From positions 1-25,933 of the forward strand of contig JBPBQO010000113.1 in assembly GCA_050954785.1 (NCBI GenBank): 25,933 nt of DNA, in the 5' to 3' direction. This DNA comes from Lichenicola sp050954785 (GTDB lineage Bacteria > Pseudomonadota > Alphaproteobacteria > Acetobacterales > Acetobacteraceae). Positions 1 through 7,376 of this stretch are shown piece after piece (position 1 is the first letter of the stretch; each line of letters begins with the position of its first letter). The notes below the pieces were generated by a model that saw only the letters and a list, made by a program, of their open reading frames with translations, did no database searches and was not told the DNA's origin. The translations under genes and the position numbers were made by a program.

Positions 1-1
1 G

Positions 2-157
2 CTGCAGAGCCTGATCCGCGATGATGGACAACGCAGCATCCTGTTCGAACTCGATCGCACCATCCAGTCGCTGGCGGCCGACCTCGAGGACGATCACAGG
101 GTGGTGTCGCTGACCGGCACCTACCACAATCTGGTCAGGCGCTGGGCCGAGCTGTAG
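2..157 (+). CDS. C-terminal end of an unidentified protein (partial)
   Basis: An open frame enters from the left edge and ends at a TAG at 155-157, leaving 51 residues. The fragment is mixed charged/hydrophobic, probably helical, and ends in RRWAEL. I do not recognise the family from this short tail. The frame is supported by good high-GC codon use and by its ending three bases before the convergent phaR stop. No function is assigned. Confidence 0.55.
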   Translation: MQSLIRDDGQRSILFELDRTIQSLAADLEDDHRVVSLTGTYHNLVRRWAEL

Positions 158-160
158 GCG

Positions 161-796
161 TCAGGCGGAGGTGGACCGGCCCGCGACGATCCGGTTCAGA
201 CGCTCTACCTCGGCGCGAAGGCTCCGGATCTCGGCGCGGACGGCATCGTCGACGGCAGTGACGGCCTGCTCGGCGACTACCGGCTTTTCGGGTCCGTCCT
301 TGGCACCCGGACGATAGAACGGTGTCAGCAGGCTCTTCGCCCGATCCATGATCGGCGTCGCTGTCTTGGAGCCGGAATCGGGGACCGGTGACGCAGCCGC
401 CTTCGATGCCGTTGCTGCGGGCACGGCCGGGGCGGCCAGGTTGCCGGGACGCTGCTGGGCCGAAAACTGCTCCATGATGTTCTCGAGAAAGCCGGGCACC
501 AGGCCCTGCATGCTGTCGCCATAGAAGCTGATGAGCTGGCGCAGGAAGGCGGTGGGCAGCATGTTGCGGCCCTTGGTTTCTTCCTCGACGATGATCTGGG
601 TCAGCACGCTGCGGGTGATGTCATCCCCGGTCTTGGCATCGAACACGACAAAATCCCGCCCCTTCCGCACCATCTCGGCGAGGGTGTCGAGCGTGATGTA
701 GATCGAGCTTTCGGTATCGTAGAGCCGGCGGTTGGCGTACTTCTTGATAACGACAGGCGCGCCCGGGCGATCGGTTTCCGGCAAATGGTCCTCCAT
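161..796 (-). CDS. phaR: Polyhydroxyalkanoate synthesis repressor PhaR
   Basis: This is a DNA-binding regulator of polyhydroxyalkanoate (PHA) storage. In the known family it represses phasin and its own gene and is released when it binds PHA granules. The N-terminal PHA accumulation regulator domain is unmistakable: VVIKKYANRRLYDT begins at about residue 15, followed by a segment ending SVLTQIIVEEE. A second helical domain (LRQLISFYGDSMQGLVPGFLE) matches the PHB accumulation region. An Ala/Pro-rich linker follows, then a short C-terminal coiled coil (AEIRSLRAEVERLNRI). The frame stays open upstream to an ATG at 943, but those 49 residues look unlike the family. I place the start at the ATG at 796, giving 211 aa; ATGs at 805, 811 and 826 are also possible and none has a strong ribosome site. 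No phaA, phaB or phaC gene is in the window. Confidence 0.93.
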   Translation of the reverse strand: MEDHLPETDRPGAPVVIKKYANRRLYDTESSIYITLDTLAEMVRKGRDFVVFDAKTGDDITRSVLTQIIVEEETKGRNMLPTAFLRQLISFYGDSMQGLVPGFLENIMEQFSAQQRPGNLAAPAVPAATASKAAASPVPDSGSKTATPIMDRAKSLLTPFYRPGAKDGPEKPVVAEQAVTAVDDAVRAEIRSLRAEVERLNRIVAGRSTSA

Positions 797-979
797 CCCG
801 ATCATGGACATGATGGAGGATAGCATGACGACGGCACGCGAGGGCAAATCCGCGTCATCATACAGCTCGAAGGCCGATTTTCGGGCCTCGATCCCGAGGC
901 CCTTCGCGCCATCCCCTTGTCTCTCGGGCGGATCACAGCACATCTATCGCCGGTAACGGCGACGGCACGGCTCCCAGTT

Positions 980-1012
980 TCGACCCTATCTCTCGACCCC
1001 CATCCTTCGACC
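980..1012. repeat. Three TCGACC direct repeats upstream of the dehydrogenase gene
   Basis: The hexamer TCGACC occurs at 980-985, 993-998 and 1007-1012, at 13- and 14-base spacing. All copies lie between phaR and the dehydrogenase gene and upstream of its ribosome site. Evenly spaced repeats here could be operator half-sites. The hexamer is GC-rich, so chance cannot be excluded, and no known regulator is matched. Confidence 0.3.
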
Positions 1013-1049
1013 GTGGTCGCCCTTCGCTCCCACTCCCCAGGAGATCTTC

Positions 1050-2105
1050 ATGTTTGCATGCAACGGCTATGCGGCGCAGACGCCCGACACGCCCTTGGCA
1101 CCGTTCTCGTTCGAACGCCGCGATCCCGGCCCGAACGATGTCCGGATCGACATCCTCTATTGCGGCATCTGCCACTCCGACATCCATACCGCCCGCGGCG
1201 AATGGAACAACCACGACTTCCCGGTGGTGCCGGGCCACGAGATCGTCGGCAAGGTCGTCGAGGTCGGCGCCGAGGTCAGCCAGTTCAAGGTCGGCGACCT
1301 CGCCGGTGTCGGCTGCATGGTCGATAGCTGCCGTCATTGCCCGAGCTGCACCGCGGGACTCGAGCAGTATTGCGAGGATGGCGGCTTTACCGGCACCTAC
1401 GCCGCACCGGACAAGAAGACTCCGGGCATGTTCACCTACGGCGGCTATTCCAAGAGCATCGTGGTCGACCAGAGCTTCGTGCTGCGCGTCCCCGCCGGTC
1501 TCGAGCTCGCCGCGGTCGCGCCGCTGCTATGCGCCGGCATCACCACCTACTCGCCGCTGCGTCACTGGAAGGTCGGACCCGGCTCGAAGGTCGGCATCGT
1601 CGGTCTGGGCGGGCTCGGCCACATGGGCCTGAAGATCGCGCATGCCATGGGCGCCGAAGTGACCCTGTTCACCACCAGCCCGAACAAGGCCGAGGATGCG
1701 AAGCGGCTGGGGGCGCACCACGTCGTCATCTCCAAGGATGCCGACCAGATGGCTTCCCAGGCGAACACGTTCGACTTCGTGCTCGATTGCGTGTCCGCCC
1801 AGCACGACATCAACGCCTACCTCGCCGTGCTCAAGCGCGATGGAACGCTGGTGCAGGTCGGTGCTCCCCCGGAGCCGCTTCCGGTCGCGGCCTTCAACCT
1901 GATCATGTCGCGCAAGAGCTTTGCCGGCTCGCTGATCGGCGGCATCGCCGAGACGCAGGAGATGCTCGATTTCTGTGCCAAGCACGGCATCGTTTCGGAC
2001 ATCGAGATGATCTCGATCGACAAGATCAACGAAGCCTACGAGCGCGTTATCGCAAGCGACGTGAAGTATCGCTTCGTGATCGACATGCAGTCCCTCGCCG
2101 CCTGA
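1050..2105 (+). CDS. Zinc-dependent NAD(P)-dependent alcohol dehydrogenase (YahK/Ahr-like aldehyde reductase)
   Basis: This medium-chain dehydrogenase (351 aa, full length) interconverts alcohols and aldehydes, probably in the cytosol. Catalytic zinc ligands are visible: Cys41 in YCGICHSD, His63-Glu64 in PGHEIVG, and Cys161. The structural-zinc lobe has Cys94, Cys97, Cys100 and Cys108. The Rossmann fold carries GLGGLGH at 185-191. The overall pattern resembles the YahK/Ahr/cinnamyl-alcohol group, which usually prefers NADPH and reduces aldehydes; cofactor preference is inferred from family. A good ribosome site (AGGAGA, 1039-1044) fixes the start. The gene stands alone, divergent from phaR, and ends at a strong hairpin shared with the convergent GST gene. 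Three TCGACC repeats lie upstream. Confidence 0.93.
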   Translation: MFACNGYAAQTPDTPLAPFSFERRDPGPNDVRIDILYCGICHSDIHTARGEWNNHDFPVVPGHEIVGKVVEVGAEVSQFKVGDLAGVGCMVDSCRHCPSCTAGLEQYCEDGGFTGTYAAPDKKTPGMFTYGGYSKSIVVDQSFVLRVPAGLELAAVAPLLCAGITTYSPLRHWKVGPGSKVGIVGLGGLGHMGLKIAHAMGAEVTLFTTSPNKAEDAKRLGAHHVVISKDADQMASQANTFDFVLDCVSAQHDINAYLAVLKRDGTLVQVGAPPEPLPVAAFNLIMSRKSFAGSLIGGIAETQEMLDFCAKHGIVSDIEMISIDKINEAYERVIASDVKYRFVIDMQSLAA

Positions 2106-2126
2106 CGCTGACGGTAGCCTGATGTC

Positions 2127-2161
2127 GGCGGTAGCGGCCCTTTCGACGGGCCGCTACCGCC
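2127..2161. terminator. Perfect 14-bp hairpin between convergent genes, probable bidirectional terminator
   Basis: GGCGGTAGCGGCCC at 2127-2140 pairs perfectly with GGGCCGCTACCGCC at 2148-2161 across a 7-base loop. It sits in the 62-base gap between the stops of the dehydrogenase and GST genes, so it could end both transcripts. No T-run follows on either strand, so it is not a classic intrinsic terminator. It may act with Rho or as a 3'-end protecting structure. Confidence 0.6.
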
Positions 2162-2167
2162 ATCGGG

Positions 2168-2764
2168 TCACGAACCGGGTGCGGTCGAACTCAGGCACTC
2201 GTGTTTCGAGATGGCCGCATACCAATCGGCCAATATCGGATGGCCGGCACGCCAATCTTCCTCGGCAAAGCGCAGATCGAGATAGCCGAGGCCGCAGGCG
2301 ATCGACAGCACGCCCACATCGATATGCAGGCTCAGCTTTTCCTGCTCGAGAACATCCAGCGTACGCGCTATGGCTGCCCGCTGCCGCTCCGGCAAGGGAT
2401 GACTGGCATCGAGCCCGCCAGTCAGCAGCAACTGCCGCCTGGCTACGGCAGCATCCATCAATCCGTCTCCCAAGGCTTGCAGACGCAGGCAAAGCCAGCG
2501 CGGGGCGCCGCGTGCCGGAATGATCGGTAGGTCGTCGCTCGAGTCGTTCAGGTACTCGCAGATCACCGGGCTGTCGAAAATCGCGAACCCGTCGGCGGCG
2601 ATGAGGGTCGGAATCTTGCCCAGCGGATTGGCATCGGTCAGCACATGTGGCGCGTCGGTGGACTTGACCTCGACCAGCTCGATCAGGTGGTCGATCCCCA
2701 GGGCAGCGGCACAGGCACGAACCTTGCGCGCGAACGGGCTCGCAGGAGAGTAAAGCAGCTTCAT
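2168..2764 (-). CDS. Glutathione S-transferase family protein
   Basis: This is a soluble GST-fold protein of 198 aa, expected to bind glutathione and act on electrophilic or thiol substrates; the specific substrate is unknown. The N-terminal thioredoxin-like domain (about 1-75) shows KLLYSPASPFARKVR, the cis-proline stretch KIPTLI (Pro52) and the glutathione-contact motif DSPVICEYL (Ser65). An all-helical C-terminal domain follows. The layout resembles the YibF/YncG-type bacterial GSTs. Its ATG at 2764 shares one base with the TGA of gloB (TGATG), so translation is probably coupled to gloB. A TTG one codon earlier is possible but less likely. The pairing with a glutathione thioesterase supports a role in glutathione metabolism. 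Confidence 0.9.
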   Translation of the reverse strand: MKLLYSPASPFARKVRACAAALGIDHLIELVEVKSTDAPHVLTDANPLGKIPTLIAADGFAIFDSPVICEYLNDSSDDLPIIPARGAPRWLCLRLQALGDGLMDAAVARRQLLLTGGLDASHPLPERQRAAIARTLDVLEQEKLSLHIDVGVLSIACGLGYLDLRFAEEDWRAGHPILADWYAAISKHECLSSTAPGS

Positions 2765-3501
2765 CAAAAATTGTCTTTCCTGGAGCGCAATGCGGCAAAG
2801 GCGGGAAGGTCGGAGGCTAAAAGAAAAGGGTTCGTAATTCGTTCGAGTCCGAGACGAACGGGCACGGTCGGAGTTCCTTTTGCACGCAGTTCCGTCACCT
2901 CGCGCGCACGGTCCAGCAAGGCCACCCGGTCCGGATCGGCCGATACGGCAAACCGCGCATTGCTTTCAGTATATTCATGGCCGCAGCAGACCAGGGTGTC
3001 GTCCGGCAACAGTGCCAGACGTGCCAGGCTGGAAAACATCTCGGCGGCGGTGCCTTCCAGCAACCGGCCGCAGCCGAGGCTGAACAAGGTGTCTCCGCAG
3101 AACAGGATCGGGCCGTCATCGAAGAAATAAGAGATGTGGCCGCGCGTATGGCCCGGCGTCTCGATGATTTCGCCGACAGTGTCGCCGAGCGTGACCCGCT
3201 CGCCGTCGGACAAGGCGATGTCGAGCGGCGGCAGGCGGCCCGCATCCTTGGCGGCGCCGACCATGCGCGCGCCGAAATGCCGCGCCACCCGCTCGGCGCC
3301 GGCGATGTGGTCCGAGTGATGGTGGGTCAACAGCACCAAATCGAGCCGGCCGCCCTGCCGGTCGAGGCTGGCGATCACCGTGTCGGCGTCGGCCGGATCG
3401 ATCACCGCGACGGCACCGGAAGACGTGTCGCACAGTCTCCATGCGTAATTGTCGGACAGGATCGGGATCGGCGAGACGGTCAGGGATCCAGGGGACGACA
3501 T
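2764..3501 (-). CDS. gloB: Hydroxyacylglutathione hydrolase (glyoxalase II)
   Basis: This hydrolyses S-D-lactoylglutathione to D-lactate and glutathione, the second step of methylglyoxal detoxification. It is a metallo-beta-lactamase-fold enzyme of 245 aa, normal for the family. The binuclear metal site is complete: THHHSDH at 59-65, His118 in PGHTRGH, Asp137 in CGDTLF and His175 in CGHEYTESN. The glyoxalase II signatures GRLLEGTAAEM and HEYTESNARFA, and the C-terminal helical domain with NPFLL, distinguish it from other superfamily members. The start is set at the ATG at 3501 because GGAG lies six bases before it; an ATG four codons upstream (3513) is the alternative. It is the first gene of a two-gene unit with the GST. 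Confidence 0.96.
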   Translation of the reverse strand: MSSPGSLTVSPIPILSDNYAWRLCDTSSGAVAVIDPADADTVIASLDRQGGRLDLVLLTHHHSDHIAGAERVARHFGARMVGAAKDAGRLPPLDIALSDGERVTLGDTVGEIIETPGHTRGHISYFFDDGPILFCGDTLFSLGCGRLLEGTAAEMFSSLARLALLPDDTLVCCGHEYTESNARFAVSADPDRVALLDRAREVTELRAKGTPTVPVRLGLERITNPFLLASDLPAFAALRSRKDNF

Positions 3502-3507
3502 GTAAGG

Positions 3508-3511
3508 CTCC
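3508..3511 (-). promoter_or_regulatory. Ribosome binding site deciding the gloB start
   Basis: On the minus strand GGAG lies six bases upstream of the ATG at 3501. The competing ATG at 3513 overlaps this site and has no comparable sequence before it, which favours the inner start. Confidence 0.55.
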
Positions 3512-3562
3512 ATTGAATTCCGTCGGCATCGTGGTTCGCTGACAGCATGCTATATCCGCACG

Positions 3563-4303
3563 ATGCTCGACGACGTCCAGACCGTGGCGGACTTCTATTC
3601 GCACAGGCGTGGCCGCGTGGCCGCCAGCCAGTTACGCCGGCGCTTGCAGGATATCTGGCCGGACCTGCACGGCCAGACGGTCCTGGGGCTTGGCCACGCA
3701 TCGCCCTTCCTGCCGCTCTGGCAGAAGCAGGCGCACCTCTGCATCGATGCATCCACGAGCAACGCGGCAGCCGTGTCGCAGCCGGATTGCCTGGTACAGG
3801 ACGATGCCCTGCCGTTCCCGGACCAGACGTTCGACCGGGTGCTGATGACCCATGCCCTGGAAAATGCGACCCACGCCCCGCGCATGCTGCACGCCGCATG
3901 GCGGGTGCTGCGCAATGACGGACGCCTGCTGATCGTAGTGCCGAACCGGACCGGGCTCTGGGCGCATATCGAGGCGACGCCGTTCGCCGACGGCACCCCC
4001 TATTCGACCGGGCGGATCGCACGGCTGCTGCAGCGTTGCCTGTTCCGCGTCGAACGGCTGCAGGGGGCGCTGTATTTTCCGCCGAGCGAGCTGCGTTCGG
4101 TGCTGCGCGCCGGGCCGGTGCTGGAGGCGGCCGGGCGCTTCCTCACCCCCCGGCTGGCCGGAGTGCTGGTGATCGAGGCCGTCAAGGACATGTATGCGGC
4201 ACACCCGGTCGCATCCGCGGCACGCCAGGTGCGCTTCCGTTCGGTGCTGTTGCCGGCCGGCGCCGTACCGGCCACCCGGAACCGTGCCGACCGACTGCTC
4301 TAG
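3563..4303 (+). CDS. Class I SAM-dependent methyltransferase
   Basis: This is a cytosolic methyltransferase-fold protein of 246 aa with unknown substrate. The SAM-binding region is recognisable though variant: TVLGLGHASPFLPLW (39-53) is motif I with Gly-Leu-Gly-His in place of a GxGxG run, Asp62 in CIDAS is the likely ribose-contact acid, and ALPFPDQTFDRVLMTHALEN covers the methyltransferase-11 type motifs. A conserved GRLLIVVPNRTGLWAH segment follows. Divergent placement next to gloB is a recurring arrangement in alphaproteobacteria as I remember it, but the functional link is not established. The C-terminal region (about 170-246) is Arg/Ala-rich and not assignable. The start ATG has no clear ribosome site. 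Confidence 0.85.
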   Translation: MLDDVQTVADFYSHRRGRVAASQLRRRLQDIWPDLHGQTVLGLGHASPFLPLWQKQAHLCIDASTSNAAAVSQPDCLVQDDALPFPDQTFDRVLMTHALENATHAPRMLHAAWRVLRNDGRLLIVVPNRTGLWAHIEATPFADGTPYSTGRIARLLQRCLFRVERLQGALYFPPSELRSVLRAGPVLEAAGRFLTPRLAGVLVIEAVKDMYAAHPVASAARQVRFRSVLLPAGAVPATRNRADRLL

Positions 4304-4310
4304 CAAGCTG

Positions 4311-4331
4311 CCCAAGCGGGTGTTGCTTGGG
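4311..4331. terminator. Hairpin just after the methyltransferase gene
   Basis: CCCAAGC (4311-4317) pairs with GCTTGGG (4325-4331), eight bases past the stop codon. There is no following T-run. It could be a weak or Rho-assisted terminator or a REP-like element; a similar CCAAGGGC hairpin follows the next gene. Confidence 0.35.
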
Positions 4332-4490
4332 ACCCGGCTCTCGGGCCGAGACGTCGCTGAAAAGTCCGCAGCGTCGCTGGTCAACACCGCGCATGACGAC
4401 CACCTGAACCGCGTCGATTTCCCACATTATCGAATCAGATACGCCCTCATCGCGACAAGGCGTTTTCAGCAGCCTGCGAGGGCATCATGC

Positions 4491-4534
4491 GTTTAGATGG
4501 AATTATCTGAACGGATAGAGGTGCTCGCTGAAAC
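4491..4534. repeat. Palindromic intergenic element, left copy flanking the M1 peptidase gene
   Basis: GTTTAGAT (4491-4498) and ATCTGAAC (4505-4512) form an 8-base inverted repeat with one mismatch. CGGATA, then TGCTCGCT (4522-4529) and AAAC (4531-4534), follow. The same order (inverted repeat, CGGATA, TGCTCGCT, AAAC) recurs downstream of the peptidase gene. The stretch 4304-4621 otherwise shows only the hairpin at 4311 and no convincing gene. Confidence 0.45.
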
Positions 4535-4621
4535 ATCCTGCTCTAGCGGCGTCCGAAACGTTATTACATAATGCGTCTAACCGTGGCCGATGCCGCGCCC
4601 CCTTTGCTGCGGACTTTGCCT

Positions 4622-7264
4622 ATGCGTCATGCCCTGCTTCTCGCGACCGCGCTTACGCTTGCCGGCAATTGCTGGTCCGCCCGAGCCGAGGCGCCGTTCG
4701 ATTTCGCCCGTGCGCCGGGGCAACTGCCGAAGACTGTGGTGCCGTCCGCCTACACCATCGACATCGTTACCGACATGACGAAGCTGGCGCTGACCGGGCA
4801 TGAGAGCATCGCGGTTGCCGCCGCCGGAGCGGGCGACAGCATCACCCTCAACCAGGCCGGACTGAAGCTTGCACGAGCGACCCTCGACGGGGCTGCCGCG
4901 ACGATCACGCAGGACGATAAGGCTCAGACCGCGACGCTGCACCTGCCGCATCCGATCGCCGACGGACGGCACACGCTGGTCATCGACTACAGCGGTCCGA
5001 TCCCGGCCACGCCGAACGGCATCTATTACGACGACTATCGCAGCCCGTCCGGCGCCAGGAAGCGGATGCTGGTGACCCAGTTCGAAGTTGCCGACGCGAG
5101 ACGCATGTTCCCCGGCTGGGACGAGCCCGCGTTCAAGGCGACATTCCGGCTCGGCGTCACCCTGCCCAAGGATTACGTACCCGTCGGCAACATGCCGGTC
5201 GTGTCGACCACTCCGGCCGGCGCGAATGCCAAGCGCGTGGTGTTCGCAGCCAGCCCACGCATGTCGACCTACCTGCTGGCCCTGGTGGCAGGCGACCTGT
5301 CGGCGCTGCATGGCACCGGTGGCGGAACCCCCATCAACGTCTATGCCCCGACCGGCGAGCAGGCCAACGGCGCCTATGCGCTGCATGCCGCGACCGAGAT
5401 CCTGCCGTTCTACAACGAGTATTTCGGCGTGCCCTACCCGCTGCCGAAGCTCGACCTCGTCGCCATCCCCGGCAATTACGAAGCCGGCGCGATGGAGAAC
5501 TGGGGCAACATCACCTTCATCGACGACGCACTGCTGTTCGATCCGAAAACCAGCGCGCCGCGCACGCGGGAAACGATCTACATCGACGTAGCGCACGAGA
5601 TGGCGCACCAGTGGTCGGGCGACCTCGTCACGATGGGCTGGTGGGACAACATCTGGCTGAACGAGGGTTTCGCCACCTGGATGGAAACCAAGGCCACCGA
5701 CCATTTCAATCCAAGCTGGCAGATGTGGCCGCGCGCGCATGCCGACCGTGAACTGGCTATGGCAGTGGACGCGCAGCCGACCACCCATCCGATCCAGCAG
5801 ACGATCCCCGACGTAAGCGCCGCCAATGCCGCCTTCGACCTGATCAGCTACCAGAAGGGCGAGCAGGTCATCCGCATGATCGAGGACTGGCTCGGCCCGG
5901 ACGTCTTCCGCGACGGCATGCGCGTCTACATGAAGGCTCACGCATACGGAAACACCACGAGCGCCGATCTCTGGGGTGCCTTGTCCCAGGTCTCGCACAA
6001 GGACGTGGCGCCGGTCGCGACCAGCTTCACCGAACAACCCGGCATTCCCCTGGTCAGCGTCGCCCGGAGCTGCACCGGCGGCGCGACCACCTTCACCCTG
6101 AGCCAGTCGCGCTTCACCATCCACGATCCCGACCCCAAGCCGCTTACCTGGCGGATTCCGGTGACGGTCGGCGGACCGGGCGTCGCTACACAGACCGTGT
6201 TGCTGACCGCCGCTCCGGTCACGCTGCATGTCTCCGGCTGCGACGCGGCGCTGAAAGCCAATCTCGGCGAAACGGGCTACTACCGCACCCATTACGATGA
6301 CGCCTCGCTCTCGGCCTTGAAGCACGCCTTCCCCGCTTTGCCGGCCACCGACCAGGTAAACCTGCTGGGCGACCAGTTCGCGTTGTTCGAGGCCGGCACC
6401 AGCCCGCTCGCCGGATATCTCGACTTTGCCGCGACCCTGTCGAACGGCAAGGACCAGAGCATCGCCGTCTGGCAGGACACGATCGCGCACCTGCAGCGCC
6501 TCGACGTGCTGGAACGCGGCAGCCCGTCGCGTCCCGCCTTCCGGGCGTTCGCCCGCAGCCTGCTTGCACCGCAACTCGCACGCCTCGGCTGGGAGCCGCG
6601 TGCAGGCGAAAGCTTTCTCGACACGCTGCTCCGCCCAAGCCTGATCACCGTCCTCGGGCGGTTCGACGATCCGGCGGTCACGGCAGAAGCACAGCGTCGT
6701 TTCAGCGCCTACCTGAAGACTGCGTCCTCGCTGCCGCCGAGCCTGCTCGACCCGGTCATGCTCGTGGTCGGATTGCATGCCGATGACGCAACCGCGAAAA
6801 TCCTGGAGCAACGCCTAGGTTCGGCACCCAATACCGAACAGAAGATCCGCTACTTCGCAGCCCTCGCCGGGTCGCGCGATCCGGCCCGCATCGCGAATAC
6901 GGTGCGGCTCGCCTACTCGGGCGTAATCCCGAACGGACGCGTCGTGCTGGCGATCAAGATGATCGCGTCGGCCAGCGACGACCCCGATGCGGTGTGGGCA
7001 GCGGTGCTGCCGAACCAGGCGCCGATCCGCGCACGTCTGGCACCATGGTCGCAGACCCAGCTGCTGCCCGCGGCAGCCGGGTCTGCAACCGATCCGGCGG
7101 TTGCCCGGGCGTTGCTGGCTGATCCGGCTAGCAGCGCATCGAGCGGCGCCAGGATCGAGGCGGCGAAAGCTTCCGATGCCATCGCCGGAAATATCGTGCT
7201 GCGCGATCGCACGCAGCCGGCAATCGCAGCATGGCTGGCGGCACAGGCGAGCAGCAAAGGATAG
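4622..7264 (+). CDS. Exported M1 family metallopeptidase (aminopeptidase N-like)
   Basis: This is a zinc aminopeptidase removing N-terminal residues from peptides, here probably in the periplasm. The substrate-anchoring motif GAMEN lies at 289-293. The zinc motif HEMAH (His325, Glu326, His329) is followed after 18 residues by Glu348 in NEGFA, exactly the M1 spacing. The fold order fits the ERAP/puromycin-sensitive branch: beta-saddle N-domain, catalytic domain, a linker beta-domain from about 470, then a C-terminal helical domain. A signal peptide is visible (MRHALLLATALTLAGNCWSARA), which is why I place the start at 4622; an in-frame ATG at 4571 would add 17 residues before it. The protein is 880 aa, normal for the family. 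Neither start has a good ribosome site. It is a lone gene bracketed by two related palindromic elements. Confidence 0.94.
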   Translation: MRHALLLATALTLAGNCWSARAEAPFDFARAPGQLPKTVVPSAYTIDIVTDMTKLALTGHESIAVAAAGAGDSITLNQAGLKLARATLDGAAATITQDDKAQTATLHLPHPIADGRHTLVIDYSGPIPATPNGIYYDDYRSPSGARKRMLVTQFEVADARRMFPGWDEPAFKATFRLGVTLPKDYVPVGNMPVVSTTPAGANAKRVVFAASPRMSTYLLALVAGDLSALHGTGGGTPINVYAPTGEQANGAYALHAATEILPFYNEYFGVPYPLPKLDLVAIPGNYEAGAMENWGNITFIDDALLFDPKTSAPRTRETIYIDVAHEMAHQWSGDLVTMGWWDNIWLNEGFATWMETKATDHFNPSWQMWPRAHADRELAMAVDAQPTTHPIQQTIPDVSAANAAFDLISYQKGEQVIRMIEDWLGPDVFRDGMRVYMKAHAYGNTTSADLWGALSQVSHKDVAPVATSFTEQPGIPLVSVARSCTGGATTFTLSQSRFTIHDPDPKPLTWRIPVTVGGPGVATQTVLLTAAPVTLHVSGCDAALKANLGETGYYRTHYDDASLSALKHAFPALPATDQVNLLGDQFALFEAGTSPLAGYLDFAATLSNGKDQSIAVWQDTIAHLQRLDVLERGSPSRPAFRAFARSLLAPQLARLGWEPRAGESFLDTLLRPSLITVLGRFDDPAVTAEAQRRFSAYLKTASSLPPSLLDPVMLVVGLHADDATAKILEQRLGSAPNTEQKIRYFAALAGSRDPARIANTVRLAYSGVIPNGRVVLAIKMIASASDDPDAVWAAVLPNQAPIRARLAPWSQTQLLPAAAGSATDPAVARALLADPASSASSGARIEAAKASDAIAGNIVLRDRTQPAIAAWLAAQASSKG

Positions 7265-7271
7265 TGGAAGG

Positions 7272-7290
7272 CCAAGGGCGCTGCCCTTGG
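7272..7290. terminator. 8-bp perfect hairpin after the M1 peptidase gene
   Basis: CCAAGGGC (7272-7279) pairs with GCCCTTGG (7283-7290) over a 3-base loop, seven bases beyond the stop. No T-run follows, so intrinsic termination is uncertain. The sequence looks like the short GC-rich palindromes scattered between genes in this group of bacteria. Confidence 0.45.
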
Positions 7291-7318
7291 ATCCCGCCAA
7301 TCGAACGGCGTCGTGCCA

Positions 7319-7363
7319 GAGCAAAATCCGATCGTTTTTCCATTCGATCGGATAAGCATGCTC
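7319..7363. repeat. Palindromic intergenic element, right copy flanking the M1 peptidase gene
   Basis: ATCCGATCG (7326-7334) and CGATCGGAT (7345-7353) are perfect inverted repeats around a 10-base loop. An outer GAGCA (7319-7323) pairs with TGCTC (7359-7363). The right arm runs into CGGATA, TGCTCGCT (7359-7366) and AAAC, matching the order seen at 4512-4534. It lies between the peptidase stop and the convergent uncharacterised gene. Confidence 0.5.
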
Positions 7364-7376
7364 GCTCAAACGATCG

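Noticed and set aside
797..943. N-terminal extension of PhaR
   Set aside because: The 49 extra residues show no similarity to PhaR and there is no ribosome site. More likely this is a 5' untranslated or promoter region.
3514..3562. Divergent promoter between gloB and the methyltransferase
   Set aside because: There must be promoters near here, but no -35/-10 pair with acceptable spacing could be defined on either strand.
4577..6811. Minus-strand open frame of over 700 codons inside the M1 peptidase gene
   Set aside because: The peptidase frame carries the full catalytic motifs; the opposite frame is rich in Arg, Gly and Val and matches nothing.
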